This document shows positions 40,951 to 51,125 of a stretch of DNA of 64,000 bases, piece by piece (within the stretch, counting starts at the first letter, position 1; every line of letters begins with the position of its first letter). Under the pieces are notes generated by a model. That model did no database searches. It was not told the DNA's origin and saw only the letters and a program-made list of their open reading frames with translations. Source of the DNA: Agapetus fuscipes. Taxonomy: Eukaryota > Arthropoda > Insecta > Trichoptera > Glossosomatidae. Location of the stretch: NCBI GenBank assembly GCA_951799405.1, contig OX637335.1, forward strand, positions 18,604,342-18,668,341. The letters are read 5' to 3'. A program made the position numbers and the translations under genes.

Positions 40951-41191
40951 ATTAAGTTGAGTTATTTGGAAAGCGCTGTTTTTGTGTGAATCACACCTCA
41001 AGAGCTTGGCCGTCGTTATAGACAGCAGCAATTTGAAGGATGCTGGAAGACCTTTTCCCTTTGATCGGTAGTTGATGAATGTGGATATTATTTTCAAAGC
41101 ATATATGATTTGTTTTTTGCGCCACCGGGAATCGAACCCACGACTTTCCGATGGAGAATCCGTAGCATTAACCGATTCCCGGTAAAGAACA
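40951..41191 (-). mobile_element. SINE alpha variant
   Basis: Tail GTGATTCACACAAAAACAGC and box B GGTTCGATTCCCGGTGGCGC on the minus strand; diverged body. Confidence 0.7.
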
Positions 41192-41334
41192 AAAAAATCA
41201 TTCATTAAATAAATTATTATCACCAAAAGTCCATCCAGTCTTACAACGATTGGGTCTTACTTGTGAAATGACGCGTTCTATAGAGATGTACAAGTTTGCA
41301 GAGGGACCTTGAGGTATCTATAATCTGAAATGCA

Positions 41335-41572
41335 AAGATGTTGGTATGCGGCTGACCACCCATACTGTAAAAAAATGGTACACTTTGCCAATGTCACCCC
41401 TGTTTCAGGGAAGGACGGCAAGAGTTGCAGGGCTTATGTACATTTGAGATTGGGTTTTTATAATGTAGGTCCACATGCGGCATGTGTTAGCGCGAAATTA
41501 TACATGTCTGCTAGTGGGAATGCATTTAATATAAATCTTAAATGATATATATCTTTGCAGCTTAGATTAGAT
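41335..41572 (+). repeat. Family A, 3' end with (ATTAG)n
   Basis: Full length, ending TTAGATTAGATTAGATTAGA. Confidence 0.8.
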
Positions 41573-41745
41573 TAGATTAGATATTAACATTTTAAATTTA
41601 TATTCAGCGCATTCCCACAAATAGACACGTATAAGTGTGCGCTTACAAATGCCGTATGTGTACTATGTACTTACAAATTAAAATCCAGACCTCAAATGAA
41701 CTTACACCCGGCAACTTTTGAAAGCCTTTCCTGAAACAGGGGTGA
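41573..41745 (-). repeat. Family A, tail-to-tail with the previous copy
   Basis: Inverted partner of 41335-41572 sharing the ATTAG tract as the junction; lacks its own 5' end. Confidence 0.75.
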
Positions 41746-42274
41746 CAGTGATAGTGTGATTCACGCAATCACATTTTATAATAATACAACAATAAAAGTG
41801 ACTTAAAAAATACAACATTCAAATTTCTAAAATATTTTAACATGCAGGATTGGTTTTACTGATATTGGACCGAAAGTTTTAAATGACAAAACTCAGGTCA
41901 CGAACATTAGACCAGCGTTGAATCTAAATTCACTGCGCCGGGAACAAAAAATATTGTACATTTTTTCACGATTTCTTTATATGAAGTTCTAGTTGTTGGG
42001 TATATCAAACCGATGAACTCAAAAGAACTGTGCATGCTTTGAAAGTAAAATCCTAAATCTGATTTTTTCTATCCTTGCATACTTATATTAATAATTTCAT
42101 GGATTTATGTAAGACGTTTCAAACAATGTACCTACATAATATCGATAAATTAAAGGTAAAATTGAATTAGCGACATATAAAGCTTACATTGGCTTCTTAG
42201 ATAAAAAAATATTTTCTACGAAAGAAAACCGCGTGAAAATCCTGAATCTCAGAAGTTTGTCATGAGCACTGCCT
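41746..42274. other. No recognised feature
   Basis: AT-rich sequence. Confidence 0.4.
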
Positions 42275-42393
42275 TATAATTAGTATGCAAATCTGACAAA
42301 TTTAATATTTATTTTTTTGCTCTGCCGGAATTCAAATCCACTACCTTCTAATCACGAATCCATAGCGCTAAACTTCTAGACTACGGACCTGTA
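42275..42393 (-). mobile_element. SINE alpha head fragment
   Basis: Minus strand ACAGGTCCGTAGTCTAGAAG and a degenerate B box (GGATTTGAATTCCGGC). Confidence 0.55.
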
Positions 42394-42924
42394 AGTATAC
42401 CTTATTTTTTTTACTTTTTCACATACAATAAATCCTTTTTGGGTCTTCCTGTTTCTTATTTCCTTTTCTCAATAAGCTGTAATACTTTTTTCTACTACCA
42501 ACCACAAAGAAGACAGAAAAAACCCTCTAGTAAGGAAGAAACCAAATCAATTAGAGTCACTGTGATATGTTCCATACAATTGTATAATTGCATATATCGT
42601 TAGAATTCCTGGAAATGTTTTTTGCCCCCGCCGGAATTTGTTGGTCCGGCTGGCTAACGCAATTGGAGATAATGACCTGTAAGATTCCAGAGGAGTCGTG
42701 AGTGTGCGTGTCACGACAAATCAGACAGAGATCACTCGTCCACACACAGCTCGCCATGGACAAATCGGTCACACGACAGTTCGTCTACACAGACTTTTCG
42801 TTCAACAAAAATTCAGTCGCATAGGTACAATATAGGTAGGTACTCAGAAAGCTATATGAGTGTACTTATCACAGAAAATTTACTCTCCAAAAACTTTGTA
42901 ATGTCTGCAGTTTTACCTTGTTTT

Positions 42925-43145
42925 ATAGGTTGGTATGAGGCTGACCACCCATATACTGTTAACAATGGTACACTGTGCAAATGTTACCTCTGTTTCTGGG
43001 AAAGGTTGGTAAAAGTTGCAGGGCTATGTTCATTTGAGATTTGGATTTTAATTTGTAAGTACTCATGCGGCACTTGTAAGTGCGGACAAACATGTGTCTG
43101 CCTGGGGACATTAATTTAATTTTAAATTTTAAATGTGAAAATATC
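42925..43145 (+). repeat. Family A
   Basis: TATAGGTTGGTATGAGGCTG to TTTTAAATGTGAAAATAT; lies in the candidate transposon 42690-43545. Confidence 0.75.
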
Positions 43146-43149
43146 ATTA

Positions 43150-43349
43150 GTTGGTGTTATGGCCACGGGGATCAAGACAGGTTATTTGGAACCGGATAAC
43201 GCTGGTTCGAATCCCGCGACGATAATTTCGACTCTGGTTCAACAGTGCCGTTGCATGCACACAAGCTTCTGCTTTCGCATGAAGACAACTGGCCAGGCAA
43301 AATAGGTTGGTGGATTGCATTCCTTTCCACAAATCTATTAAAAAAAAAA
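43150..43349 (+). mobile_element. SINE delta copy with poly-A
   Basis: Same head, B box and body as 20136-20342, ending in nine or ten As. Confidence 0.8.
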
Positions 43350-43879
43350 CATTACAACTAAGAAAATAGATTATTATTAGAGATGTCCGTGGATCATAAT
43401 TATTATATTGTACGCGACCGAAATGGGGTTGACTTAAAAGTGAACGAACTGTCTTGTGCCCGATTTGTCCATGGTGGAGCAGTTTGCGGATGGGTTGTCG
43501 GTGAGCGATTTGTCGTGGAACACTAGAGTGTCGTCCTGGAAAACTGTAACTGGTTTCCGCTAGACAGAAATTCCATCGTACCAGTTTGCTAAACTATCCT
43601 AGTTGACTTGATCCATAGCTTATCCATTGATCATCGTTTCTGTTAAGGCAAAATTCACGTTAGGTGGCGCCTGAGCCCTGGATTTGATGTGTGTGTTAAA
43701 AAATAATCTAACTTTATCGCTGTGTTATACAAACAATGGAAACAAGTATTTTCCGTAAAATAAGTACCAGTGACCAGCATTTAAAATCAATACCAGTATT
43801 CAGTATAATATGCCACTGACTTCCATATCTTTAATATTTTCTTTTTTATTACAGTAACGCCCTTTTCAAACAGCATGAA

Positions 43880-43942
43880 TTCAGTACCCCGAGTTTACCT
43901 AGATCGAAAAAATGTATAAAAACTAAATTACTCTCTAGGAGT
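43880..43942. repeat. MITE C fragment
   Basis: CAGTACCCCGAGTTTACC end, then ACTCTCTAGGAG. Confidence 0.4.
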
Positions 43943-43950
43943 ATGTATGT

Positions 43951-44130
43951 ACGGTGGAAATGAAGCATTTGAGAAGCACGCCAAGAAAAACTCTGAGGGA
44001 TAGAGTTAGGAATGAATGGGTAAAGAAAGAATGTAATTTGAAAGAGCATGTGAAAGAAGGTACAAAAGAATGTGATGAGATGGTTTGGGCATGTAGAAAG
44101 AATGAATGATGATTAACTGACAAAGTATGT
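43951..44130 (+). pseudogene. RTE-like LINE ORF2 C-terminal fragment (left)
   Basis: Reads LRSTPRKTLRDRVRNEWVKK with frame breaks, then the MRWFGHV-equivalent region. It stops at CTGACAAAGTATGTAT and seems to resume at 44559 after an A-rich insert. Confidence 0.6.
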
Positions 44131-44558
44131 ATTTTTTTAAACAAACAGTTATACATGTACTATATGTGAATAACAACATAGTTATAACAATTCAAAAACC
44201 AGCAAAGTTTGCAAACATAATGTAGTATAATTTCGTTTACAGCTTAATTAAGAAGGAGAAACAAGAAAAATTTAGAAAGTAATATGAGAAAAATGAAGAA
44301 AAAAAAAAGAGAAAACGACTATCAACTTAATCATCACGTAAAGAGAGAAAAAGGAATGGGGGGAAGAATAGGAAAGGGAAGGAAAAGGAAAAGGAAAAGC
44401 ATCCAACGATTAAATCCCATGAGACCCCGCTGTCATGAGGGATCATTTTACAGCTTCATTGAATTGCAGTATGGTGGTGTTAAACAGATCAATGTTGACA
44501 AAAAAAATATTGTAGTTATTGCAGTTAGTTGCAGTATTGTAGTTATATTAAAAAAAAA
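44131..44558. other. A-rich insert splitting an RTE-like LINE tail
   Basis: Bounded by T7 at the left and A9 at the right, with purine-rich GGAAAAGGAAAAGGAAAAGC inside. Possibly a retroposed or low-complexity insert. Confidence 0.35.
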
Positions 44559-44765
44559 GTAAGGGACGACCGAGAAAAGTATGAGAGATTGTGAAAGAAT
44601 GGGATGTACAAAGCGAGCGCAAAAGAAGAAAATGCTTGAAAAAGGTGATGGATATGAATGAATTAAAAGTGGTATGTAAGGATAGGAAGAAATGGAGGCA
44701 GCTCTGCAGAGGCTCTGGCCACCCCTAGTGGAATAACGACAGAGTTACAGTTAAAGTTACAGAGT
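44559..44765 (+). pseudogene. RTE-like LINE ORF2 C-terminal fragment (right)
   Basis: GTAAGGGACGACCGAGAAAA through TGGAGGCAGCTCTGCAGAGG, CTCTGGCCACCCCTAGTGGA and ACAGAGTTACAG: the family 3' end. Confidence 0.6.
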
Positions 44766-45254
44766 GATGAGATTTTCAGTGATTGAAAACCTCAATCTTT
44801 TTCAATGATAGAGAGAGGTTGATATAGAAGGGCCTCAAACAAAAAGGAGAAATTCCAAAGGCACTACATATAAGTAGACGTACGAAAGCAAAGCCGACAA
44901 TCTAGGATATTTTTCAAAAACAAAATAAATACATGAAATCAATGAGACGCATTTTCTAAAAATTTGTATATATTTATCTCCTTTTCGAAACGAAACCTAG
45001 ATAATCATCTTTGGTTCTATACGACTCATATGAGAGTTTCAAAGGTGTACTACATATCTTAAAAGAAAAAAAGGTCTCTAAAGAAATGCCATTTTGTGGC
45101 GACCTTTATAAGATACAAAGAAGAAAAACAGTACCTGTGTACGTATACAATGTGATATACTCTTTTGAAGTCTTACATTCCGATAGTCCGTCAAACGGAG
45201 AGAAAACTGTGACATGTCCCAAAAACAGTAATATTATCATGTATGTATAGTGTT
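44766..45254. other. No recognised feature
   Basis: Frame 45011-45250 has no family resemblance. Confidence 0.35.
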
Positions 45255-45345
45255 CTACAAAAAAATATGTTGAAAATAAAACGTTCACTAGATGCGCTGT
45301 TTTTATTTCACATACATTTTTTGGTAAACGCTAATACTGAGTTTT
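45255..45345. repeat. MITE C fragment
   Basis: AACGTTCACTAGATGCGCTG core; CACATACATTTTTTGG. Confidence 0.45.
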
Positions 45346-45404
45346 TAGAGCATAGAAGAGAATACGCTCTTTTTTTTCTGGGAGTATATACTCGAGTGTA
45401 CGCA

Positions 45405-45664
45405 CGCAAACGCAACTAAGCTACACATATAGTGTAACTTCTTGCCTGCGTTATCCCCGAAGGGGTCGCATGTGGCGCTTCGGGACCTATTTATTTTTAC
45501 AGGTAAGGGGGCCGGCCTCACACCAACCACTTTCAATTGAAGTGGGGGTTTCCCAGCTCCCGGGGGGGCTGGTTCTCATTTATTGTGAAGGCTGAGTAAA
45601 CCTTTGAGATCGAACCCTTGCTCTCGGCATGGAATGCAAGCATTCTACCAATTGAGCTATCGAC
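45405..45664 (-). mobile_element. SINE beta half of the alpha-beta dimer
   Basis: Minus strand: GTCGATAGCTCAATTGGTAG, GGGTTCGATCTC, then body and tail ending ATATGTGTAGCTTAGTTGCG. The middle (the AGAAATGATTTCTCG part) is deleted. Confidence 0.75.
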
Positions 45665-45902
45665 ATTTTTACGAGCTTGATCGTCGTCGCTACAAAGCGC
45701 CAATTCTGAAGCAAGACCCAGTTGCCGTAAGGCTGGATGGACCTTTGGTGACCGGTCATTGGTAAAGGTTTTATGAATTTTTCAACCCAGCGAAGAGCAA
45801 ATTTGAAAATAGAAATGGTATATTTTTTGTGCTCTGCCGAGAATCGAACCCTCAACCTTCCCATTCAGAGTCCGCAGTGTTACCACTGAGCTACGGACCG
45901 GC
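45665..45902 (-). mobile_element. SINE alpha half of an alpha-beta dimer
   Basis: Minus strand: CCGGTCCGTAGCTCAGTGGT head, GGTTCGATTCTCGGCAGAGC box B, body to CGACGATCAAGCTCGTAAAA, then directly the SINE beta head (45664 leftwards). Confidence 0.75.
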
Positions 45903-46424
45903 CGGAGTGTACACTTTTTGGATATCCGCTAAAATCGAGTTGACAAATTGATGGTTGGCGTAGAAATTTGTCGGTAATTTGTTTCGAATTTGTTCTAGAA
46001 AAAAAAAAGGTACACGGCAGTTGAAATTACATACATTTAAAATGCGCTTAAAAAGTCAGATATGAATGGTTTTATGTTTTTCAGTTTTTTTTACAGTCGG
46101 TAAGTAAAGCCACCTAGGTAGGCTAGATTTTCGGCTTTCTAAGTAAAATGCATGAGTTCGATTTGAGCGATGCCTGAAAAGATTTCTCCTCTCGGAACTT
46201 AGTTTTTCTTCAGGTCTAATTTAAATCTAAACCTTAACTCTGCTTGCCCAAGAATCGACTCAGTTTAATTTTGATTTTAAGTTTTTTCTCAAGCAACCTT
46301 ATTGTTGGCTTATTTATTTATGTTACATTTTTTGTATAGGGAAGTTTTGACTTTTTTTGCATAGATTTTTTTTAAGGTTTTGTTCTTTTTATAAACTTAA
46401 ATGTTATTTATTATTTGTATTCCT
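45903..46424. other. No recognised feature
   Basis: AT-rich sequence between the SINE dimer and family A. Confidence 0.4.
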
Positions 46425-46535
46425 TGACATATAGGTTGGTATGAGGCTGACCACCCATACTGTAAAAAATGGTTCACTTTGCCAATGTCACACCTGTTTC
46501 AGGGAAGGTCGGCAAGAGTTGCAGGGCTTATAATC
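46425..46535 (+). repeat. Family A, 5' half
   Basis: CCTTGACATATAGGTTGGTA to GTTGCAGGGCTTATAATC. Confidence 0.75.
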
Positions 46536-46582
46536 ATTTCGGTAACATACAAAATATCGATACCTCATGTTTTTCTTCAAGT

Positions 46583-46818
46583 TTCTTGACTTACAGGTTG
46601 GTATGCGGCTGACCACCCATGCTGTAGAAAATGGTTCACTTTGCCAATATCACCCCTGTTTCAGGGAAGGTCGACAAGAGTTGCAGGGTGTATGTTCATT
46701 CGAGATTTGGGTTTTTATCTTGTAAGCCCACATGCGGCATGTTTAAGCGCGAACTTATACGTGTCTGCTTAGGAAAATGGGTATTTGAATCTTTAATGTT
46801 ACATATCTTTGCATCTTA
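46583..46818 (+). repeat. Family A, full length
   Basis: Starts TTCTTGACTTACAGGTTGGT, ends ATCTTTGCATCTTAG. Confidence 0.8.
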
Positions 46819-46958
46819 GGAAAGAGAGAAAAAGAGACTGGTGGCTTTTGTAATGTGGTCCCACAGAAAACCTCTTGAAATTTTCTTTGACTTATAGGTT
46901 GGTGTGAGTCTGACTACCCATACCGTAAAAAATGGTTCACTTTTCCAACGCTCACTAG
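46819..46958 (+). repeat. Left arm of the 1.7 kb inverted-repeat block
   Basis: AAAGAGAGAAAAAGAGACTG, TAATGTGGTCCCACAGAAAA, then the first ~65 bp of family A and CACTAGAG of MITE C. Mirrored at 48375-48516 with only a few differences. Confidence 0.85.
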
Positions 46959-47108
46959 AGGTTCTGTAAAACCTTGATACAGTGCCTCCAGTGAGCGTAA
47001 ATGGTAACGCAAACATCCATACACGTAATTGTCAAATTTAAACTGGAGCTATGGTAGTTTGATATATTATAATTAACTTTCAAGAATAATTACACATTTT
47101 AGATCTTA

Positions 47109-47291
47109 GACGAACCGTTATGGGAGAATTATTATTCTCGACGTATCGTTGACGATCTAGCAAACCGCCTTCAGAAGGCACGTTTTCATCTGTTATGAGT
47201 TAATTAGTTAGTTCTCAATCGTCGTGCAGAAAGTGAACCTGCTTAAATACGTCTAGAATAATGTAGGTAAGTTCTCCCATAACGGTTCGTC
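47109..47291. mobile_element. MITE with TA target duplication (Tc1/mariner-like)
   Basis: TIR GACGAACCGTTATGGGAGAA and its exact reverse complement at the right end, each flanked by TA (47107-47108, 47292-47293). 183 bp, non-coding. It lies within the inverted-repeat block 46819-48516. Confidence 0.8.
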
Positions 47292-47611
47292 TAATGTCCC
47301 AAAATGTAATTAAGTTTATCCATGCATGTTTCTCTCCCCTCGACATGTGAGCGTACACTAGAATGTTTTATACTCTGGGTACTGGTTTGACCTTGGACGT
47401 TTACTCTTCTCATCACACCATGTTTGTCAAACATAATCTCAGCGAGTTTCGTCAGGTCGGAGAACTTTACTTAGAGGAGATTATCACGTGTTCTTTTGTT
47501 ATCATTCTGTCAACGCAATCGCTAAGCAAATCTGTTGACATGGCGTACAAACAACAAAACAGTCACACTTTACTGTGATAAACTTGAGAATCTAACGTAA
47601 CATTTAGTCAT

Positions 47612-47862
47612 CCCAGTGCTTGTATGGCTTATCTACCATTTCATTCAAATATGATTTTTCAATGAAATCGTCTTATGAATAAATAACATTCTACACAATC
47701 TGAGCTAAGAAAAAACGTAAAATGCAATAATGTGAGAGTTCTTTTGCATATTTTTCTAAAATCAATTTCCAGTTTTTATTAGACACATTGGTCTAGTACA
47801 CATACAAACATTGTTCATGTGAAATTGCCTGTGATGGGCATAAGAGAAACAAGCACTAAGGG
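47612..47862 (+). mobile_element. MITE F copy
   Basis: CCCAGTGCTTGTATGGCTTA start and GAAACAAGCACTAAG end; the interior includes AATGTGAGAGTTCTTTT and ACACATTGGTC shared with 245-425 and 28891-29102. Confidence 0.65.
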
Positions 47863-48084
47863 GCCAATTTGACAGTGAGCGTCACCTCTAAAATATGACC
47901 GTCATTTTTTGTTCTCACATTTTACTTTGGCCTAGTTTGCGTTTTATAAATTGCCATGAAATATTTTCTTTCAAACTCTTTATAAATAAATAAACACTGG
48001 GATTTATTTACTTAAACGCGTGCCACATATTTTTAAGCATCTTTAATCTGTGTTGCAAAAATTTGTAGAAAAATATTGTGGGGT

Positions 48085-48140
48085 GTATTTAACGCTTGAG
48101 GTGTGACACACACAAAAACAGCGCTCTTTTATAATGTCGA
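48085..48140 (+). repeat. CR1/L2 LINE or SINE alpha 3' tail fragment
   Basis: CTTGAGGTGTGACACACACA then AAAACAGCGCTCTTTTATAA, matching the 3' UTR of the LINE at 19590-19645. Confidence 0.55.
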
Positions 48141-48159
48141 AAATAAAAATAAATAAGTC

Positions 48160-48374
48160 ATGCAGATGTTTAAAATATTTGAAATGTATATTTCGTGCGT
48201 GCCCACAAGCAAAAACGTGTAAAATCTCGCTTACGCATGCTGCATGTGTACTGAAAAAACAACACGAATTGAGTTTTTTTTTTCAAGATTTTATTTCAAT
48301 TTTCAAGCATTGACTTGGAAAACTTTTTATTATATTCACAGGAAATAGCAGATTTTTAATGGACCCCGCACCCG
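48160..48374 (-). repeat. Family A 3' portion, diverged
   Basis: GTGCCCACAAGCAAAAACGT and CGCTTACGCATGCTGCATGT, then AT-rich sequence before the inverted-repeat arm. Confidence 0.55.
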
Positions 48375-48516
48375 ATCTAGTGGGCGTTGGCAAAGTGAAC
48401 CATTTTTTACGGTATGAGTAGTCAGACTCACACCAACCTATAAGTCAAAGAAAATTTCGAGAGGTTTTCTGTGGGACTACATTACAAAAGCCACCAGTCT
48501 CTTTTCTCTCTTTCAG
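48375..48516 (-). repeat. Right arm of the 1.7 kb inverted-repeat block
   Basis: Reverse complement of 46819-46958, including the same family A/MITE C junction. Confidence 0.85.
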
Positions 48517-48680
48517 AAAGGCCTTAAAGCCATAGGTACCTACATCAAGATACTCCATACGTATGTCTTGATGAGGAGTAGGCAACACAGCCTGTGCAAC
48601 TTCTGCCACCTTTCCTTGAAAGTTCTGAGATCAGATTCAAGAGTGATAAAAAAGACTTTAAAACTGGTTTTACACATCCA

Positions 48681-48866
48681 AAGTTTATTTCAAACACAAA
48701 ATAAAATACCGGCAAGGTTCATTTTCTTCACAAGAATTGACTACCCGCCCCCTCAGTAGCTGGGAGCCCCCCGCTTCAAGTGCTAAGTTCCACTCGCCAC
48801 ATACGACCCCTTTAAGAAAAACGCGGCAAGAAGTTACACTGTATGTGTAGCTTAGTAGCGTTCTCT
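48681..48866 (+). mobile_element. SINE beta with internal deletion
   Basis: TTTATTTCAAACACAAAATA through CGCTTCAAG, then CTAAGTTCCACTCGCCACAT and the GTGTAGCTTAGTAGCGTT end; the AAGTGG...GGCC part is lost. Confidence 0.65.
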
Positions 48867-49467
48867 GTTCCTGGGAACTAAGCTTACAAAATAAAATAAA
48901 AACTACACATTTAGGTTTTTAATCCAGTACTTAAAAACGTCCTAAGATAAGATTACTTTCAAATGAATATGTAAGAGCCATTAAAGGTTAAGTACATTTT
49001 GTTTTATCAGAAGAGTAAATAACCTGATAAAAAGATGTTCTTTTTAGAGATAAGCTTTTTAGTAAGATTTCAAATTGGATTCAAAAAGTGCATCGAATGA
49101 ACTTCGGAGGCATGGATACTCAATAATTCACGGTCTGGAGAGCACTAATGCTTTGCTGTAAGTCCACGGTAAATGCTTTACTATACGTCCATGCTATGTA
49201 AGCTTCGCTATAAGACCTTAAGTTGAAGAGAAGCCTGATTTAAAAGCTCTGCCATGGAAAAAAGACAGAGTAATAGACTAGTAACTTAATAATATCAACT
49301 TATTATTGAATCTCTGAAAAAAAAACGGATTCAAGAATAAATCTTAGAGACATTTATTATATGCTTCCAAAAGAATATTAAAGAGATTTTTAATTAAGTC
49401 TTTTTACTAATTTTTGGTTGGAAAAAGTTATTTTTTCAAGATGTATCTAAAACGAATATCCCTTTGT
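48867..49467. other. No recognised feature
   Basis: AT-rich sequence. Confidence 0.4.
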
Positions 49468-49710
49468 TGAGGTTCCTTGACTAATAGGTTGGTATGAGGC
49501 TGACCACCTATACTGCATAAATGGTTCACTTTGCCAATCTAACCGTGTTATCGTCGGCAAGAGTTGCAGGGCTTATGCTCATTTGAGATTGGGTACTTAT
49601 GTTGCAAGCCCTCATGCGGCATGTGTAAACGCGAATTTATACGAGTCTGCATATGGGGATGCGTGTTATATGAATCTTAAATGAAAAATATCTTTGAAAC
49701 TTAGATTATC
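49468..49710 (+). repeat. Family A, full length
   Basis: TTCCTTGACTAATAGGTTGG to TTTGAAACTTAGATTATC. Confidence 0.75.
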
Positions 49711-50754
49711 GGATATAAAGATCGAAATATAATTTATAACCCTTTTTTTTGTTGTTCATGTTTTCAGACCAAATATATTTTTTCTCCATTTTTTCGTTCA
49801 TAAAATATTTATGCATCACCTTGTCACATCATATTACTACCCGATTATGTGCTTCCGTCTGTGAACCATACAGTCTCATAGAAAATATAAAATATAATAT
49901 GACCATATCATAGTCGGGCCATACTGCGAAGGCTTAGTCTCCGATAATAGAAGGCCATGCCAGTCTGCTGTCAGATTACGGCTAATAAGGTTGGACATCA
50001 GTAGACAGAAGACACATCTCTCCGGGAAAACTAGAATACTGATCCAGTTTTGCTATCATATAGATTCTAACACCTATCAGAATCTAATTTAATCATACAG
50101 AATAGAAGATAACTCGTTAGAAAAATAATTTAGTTTACAATTTTGGTAATTTGTTGTTTCAAGCCAAATATATGTACCAAATCGTAAAATTGATCCTTTT
50201 GGCTACACGAGAAATTTTCTTACAATAATTTCACCAAAAAGTCACTATCCAATTGATTGCAATTTGGATAGAGAACGTCTGCCGGGTCAGTTAGTATGAC
50301 AACATTTTAAAATTATTGTTTCTAAATACAATTTTACTTTTACGAGATTGAAAAAATAATGACCAAGCGCTTTCGGACTTCGAAAATAATGTATGACATT
50401 GTATCAATCATTAATATCTCATTACTTCTTTATTCAACGTAAATAAAAATTAGAAAAAACTACGTAAAACAAAGTTTTTTTATTACTTTTTTTTGCAATT
50501 GTCACAAGTACGTAAATTGAAGTACGATATCAACGTACATATTATGTGTGCATGCAATACTATCTTTTCCTGTCATTACTGAGAAACGTGACCCCCTTGC
50601 TAAAGTTCTTTCTTTTTTCTATATTTTTCTTGAATTGAGCAAAATTTTCCGCTCTACGAAGGAAAATAAATGTGATACATATTCTCTATCTTGTCAGTTC
50701 AGTATGTTAGCTACCAATTTTTTTCTACCATTTTATACCAAAGATCATAAGCTT
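49711..50754. other. No gene; possible repeat edge
   Basis: GTCTGCCGGGTCAGTTAGTA at ~50278 resembles edge sequences seen beside insect repeats, but I cannot place it. Confidence 0.35.
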
Positions 50755-51125
50755 AGGATGATTTATTTGGTGAGCGGTGTGGTTATGTGAATCACACTTC
50801 AAGAGCCCTCTGCGAGCTTGTTTGTCGCTATAGAAAATGCCAATTCTCAAGCAAGACCCAGTTGGTCTTTGATAAAAGTTTACGATTTTTTCAACCCAGC
50901 TAAGAGCATATTTGGAAATATAAATGCCAAATGATATTTTTTTGTGCTCCACCGGGATTCGAACTCACAATGATGATGATGATGATTTATAGAGCGCCGT
51001 TTCGTGACTACTGTCACTGCAAGGGCGCTTTCAGAATAGACGCGGCGGTGAAGAAATAGGAAATGGGAAATGGAAGATACCTTCCATTTACGAGTCCAAA
51101 GCGTTGCCACTAGACTACAGACCGG
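50755..51125 (-). mobile_element. SINE alpha interrupted by a LINE 3'-UTR fragment
   Basis: Tail at 50755-50815, box B GTTCGAATCCCGGTGGAGCA near 50955, then an insert at 50973-51078, then the remaining head to GACCGGTCTGTAGTCTAGTG. Confidence 0.7.
50973..51078 (-). repeat. LINE 3'-UTR fragment nested in SINE alpha
   Basis: Minus strand ends ...CACGAAACGGCGCTCTATAA then (ATC)n, similar to the 3' UTR of the LINE at 54100-54440. It interrupts SINE alpha between its B-box and anticodon-side region. Confidence 0.6.

Larger units (their letters stand above)
42690..43545. mobile_element. Candidate DNA transposon with ~95-bp inverted ends
   Basis: Left GCCATGGACAAATCGG...ACGACAGTTCGT is mirrored at 43432-43480, and outer CACGACAAATC motifs match too. 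Between the ends lie a family A copy and a SINE delta, so the original element was ~450 bp. Confidence 0.45.
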
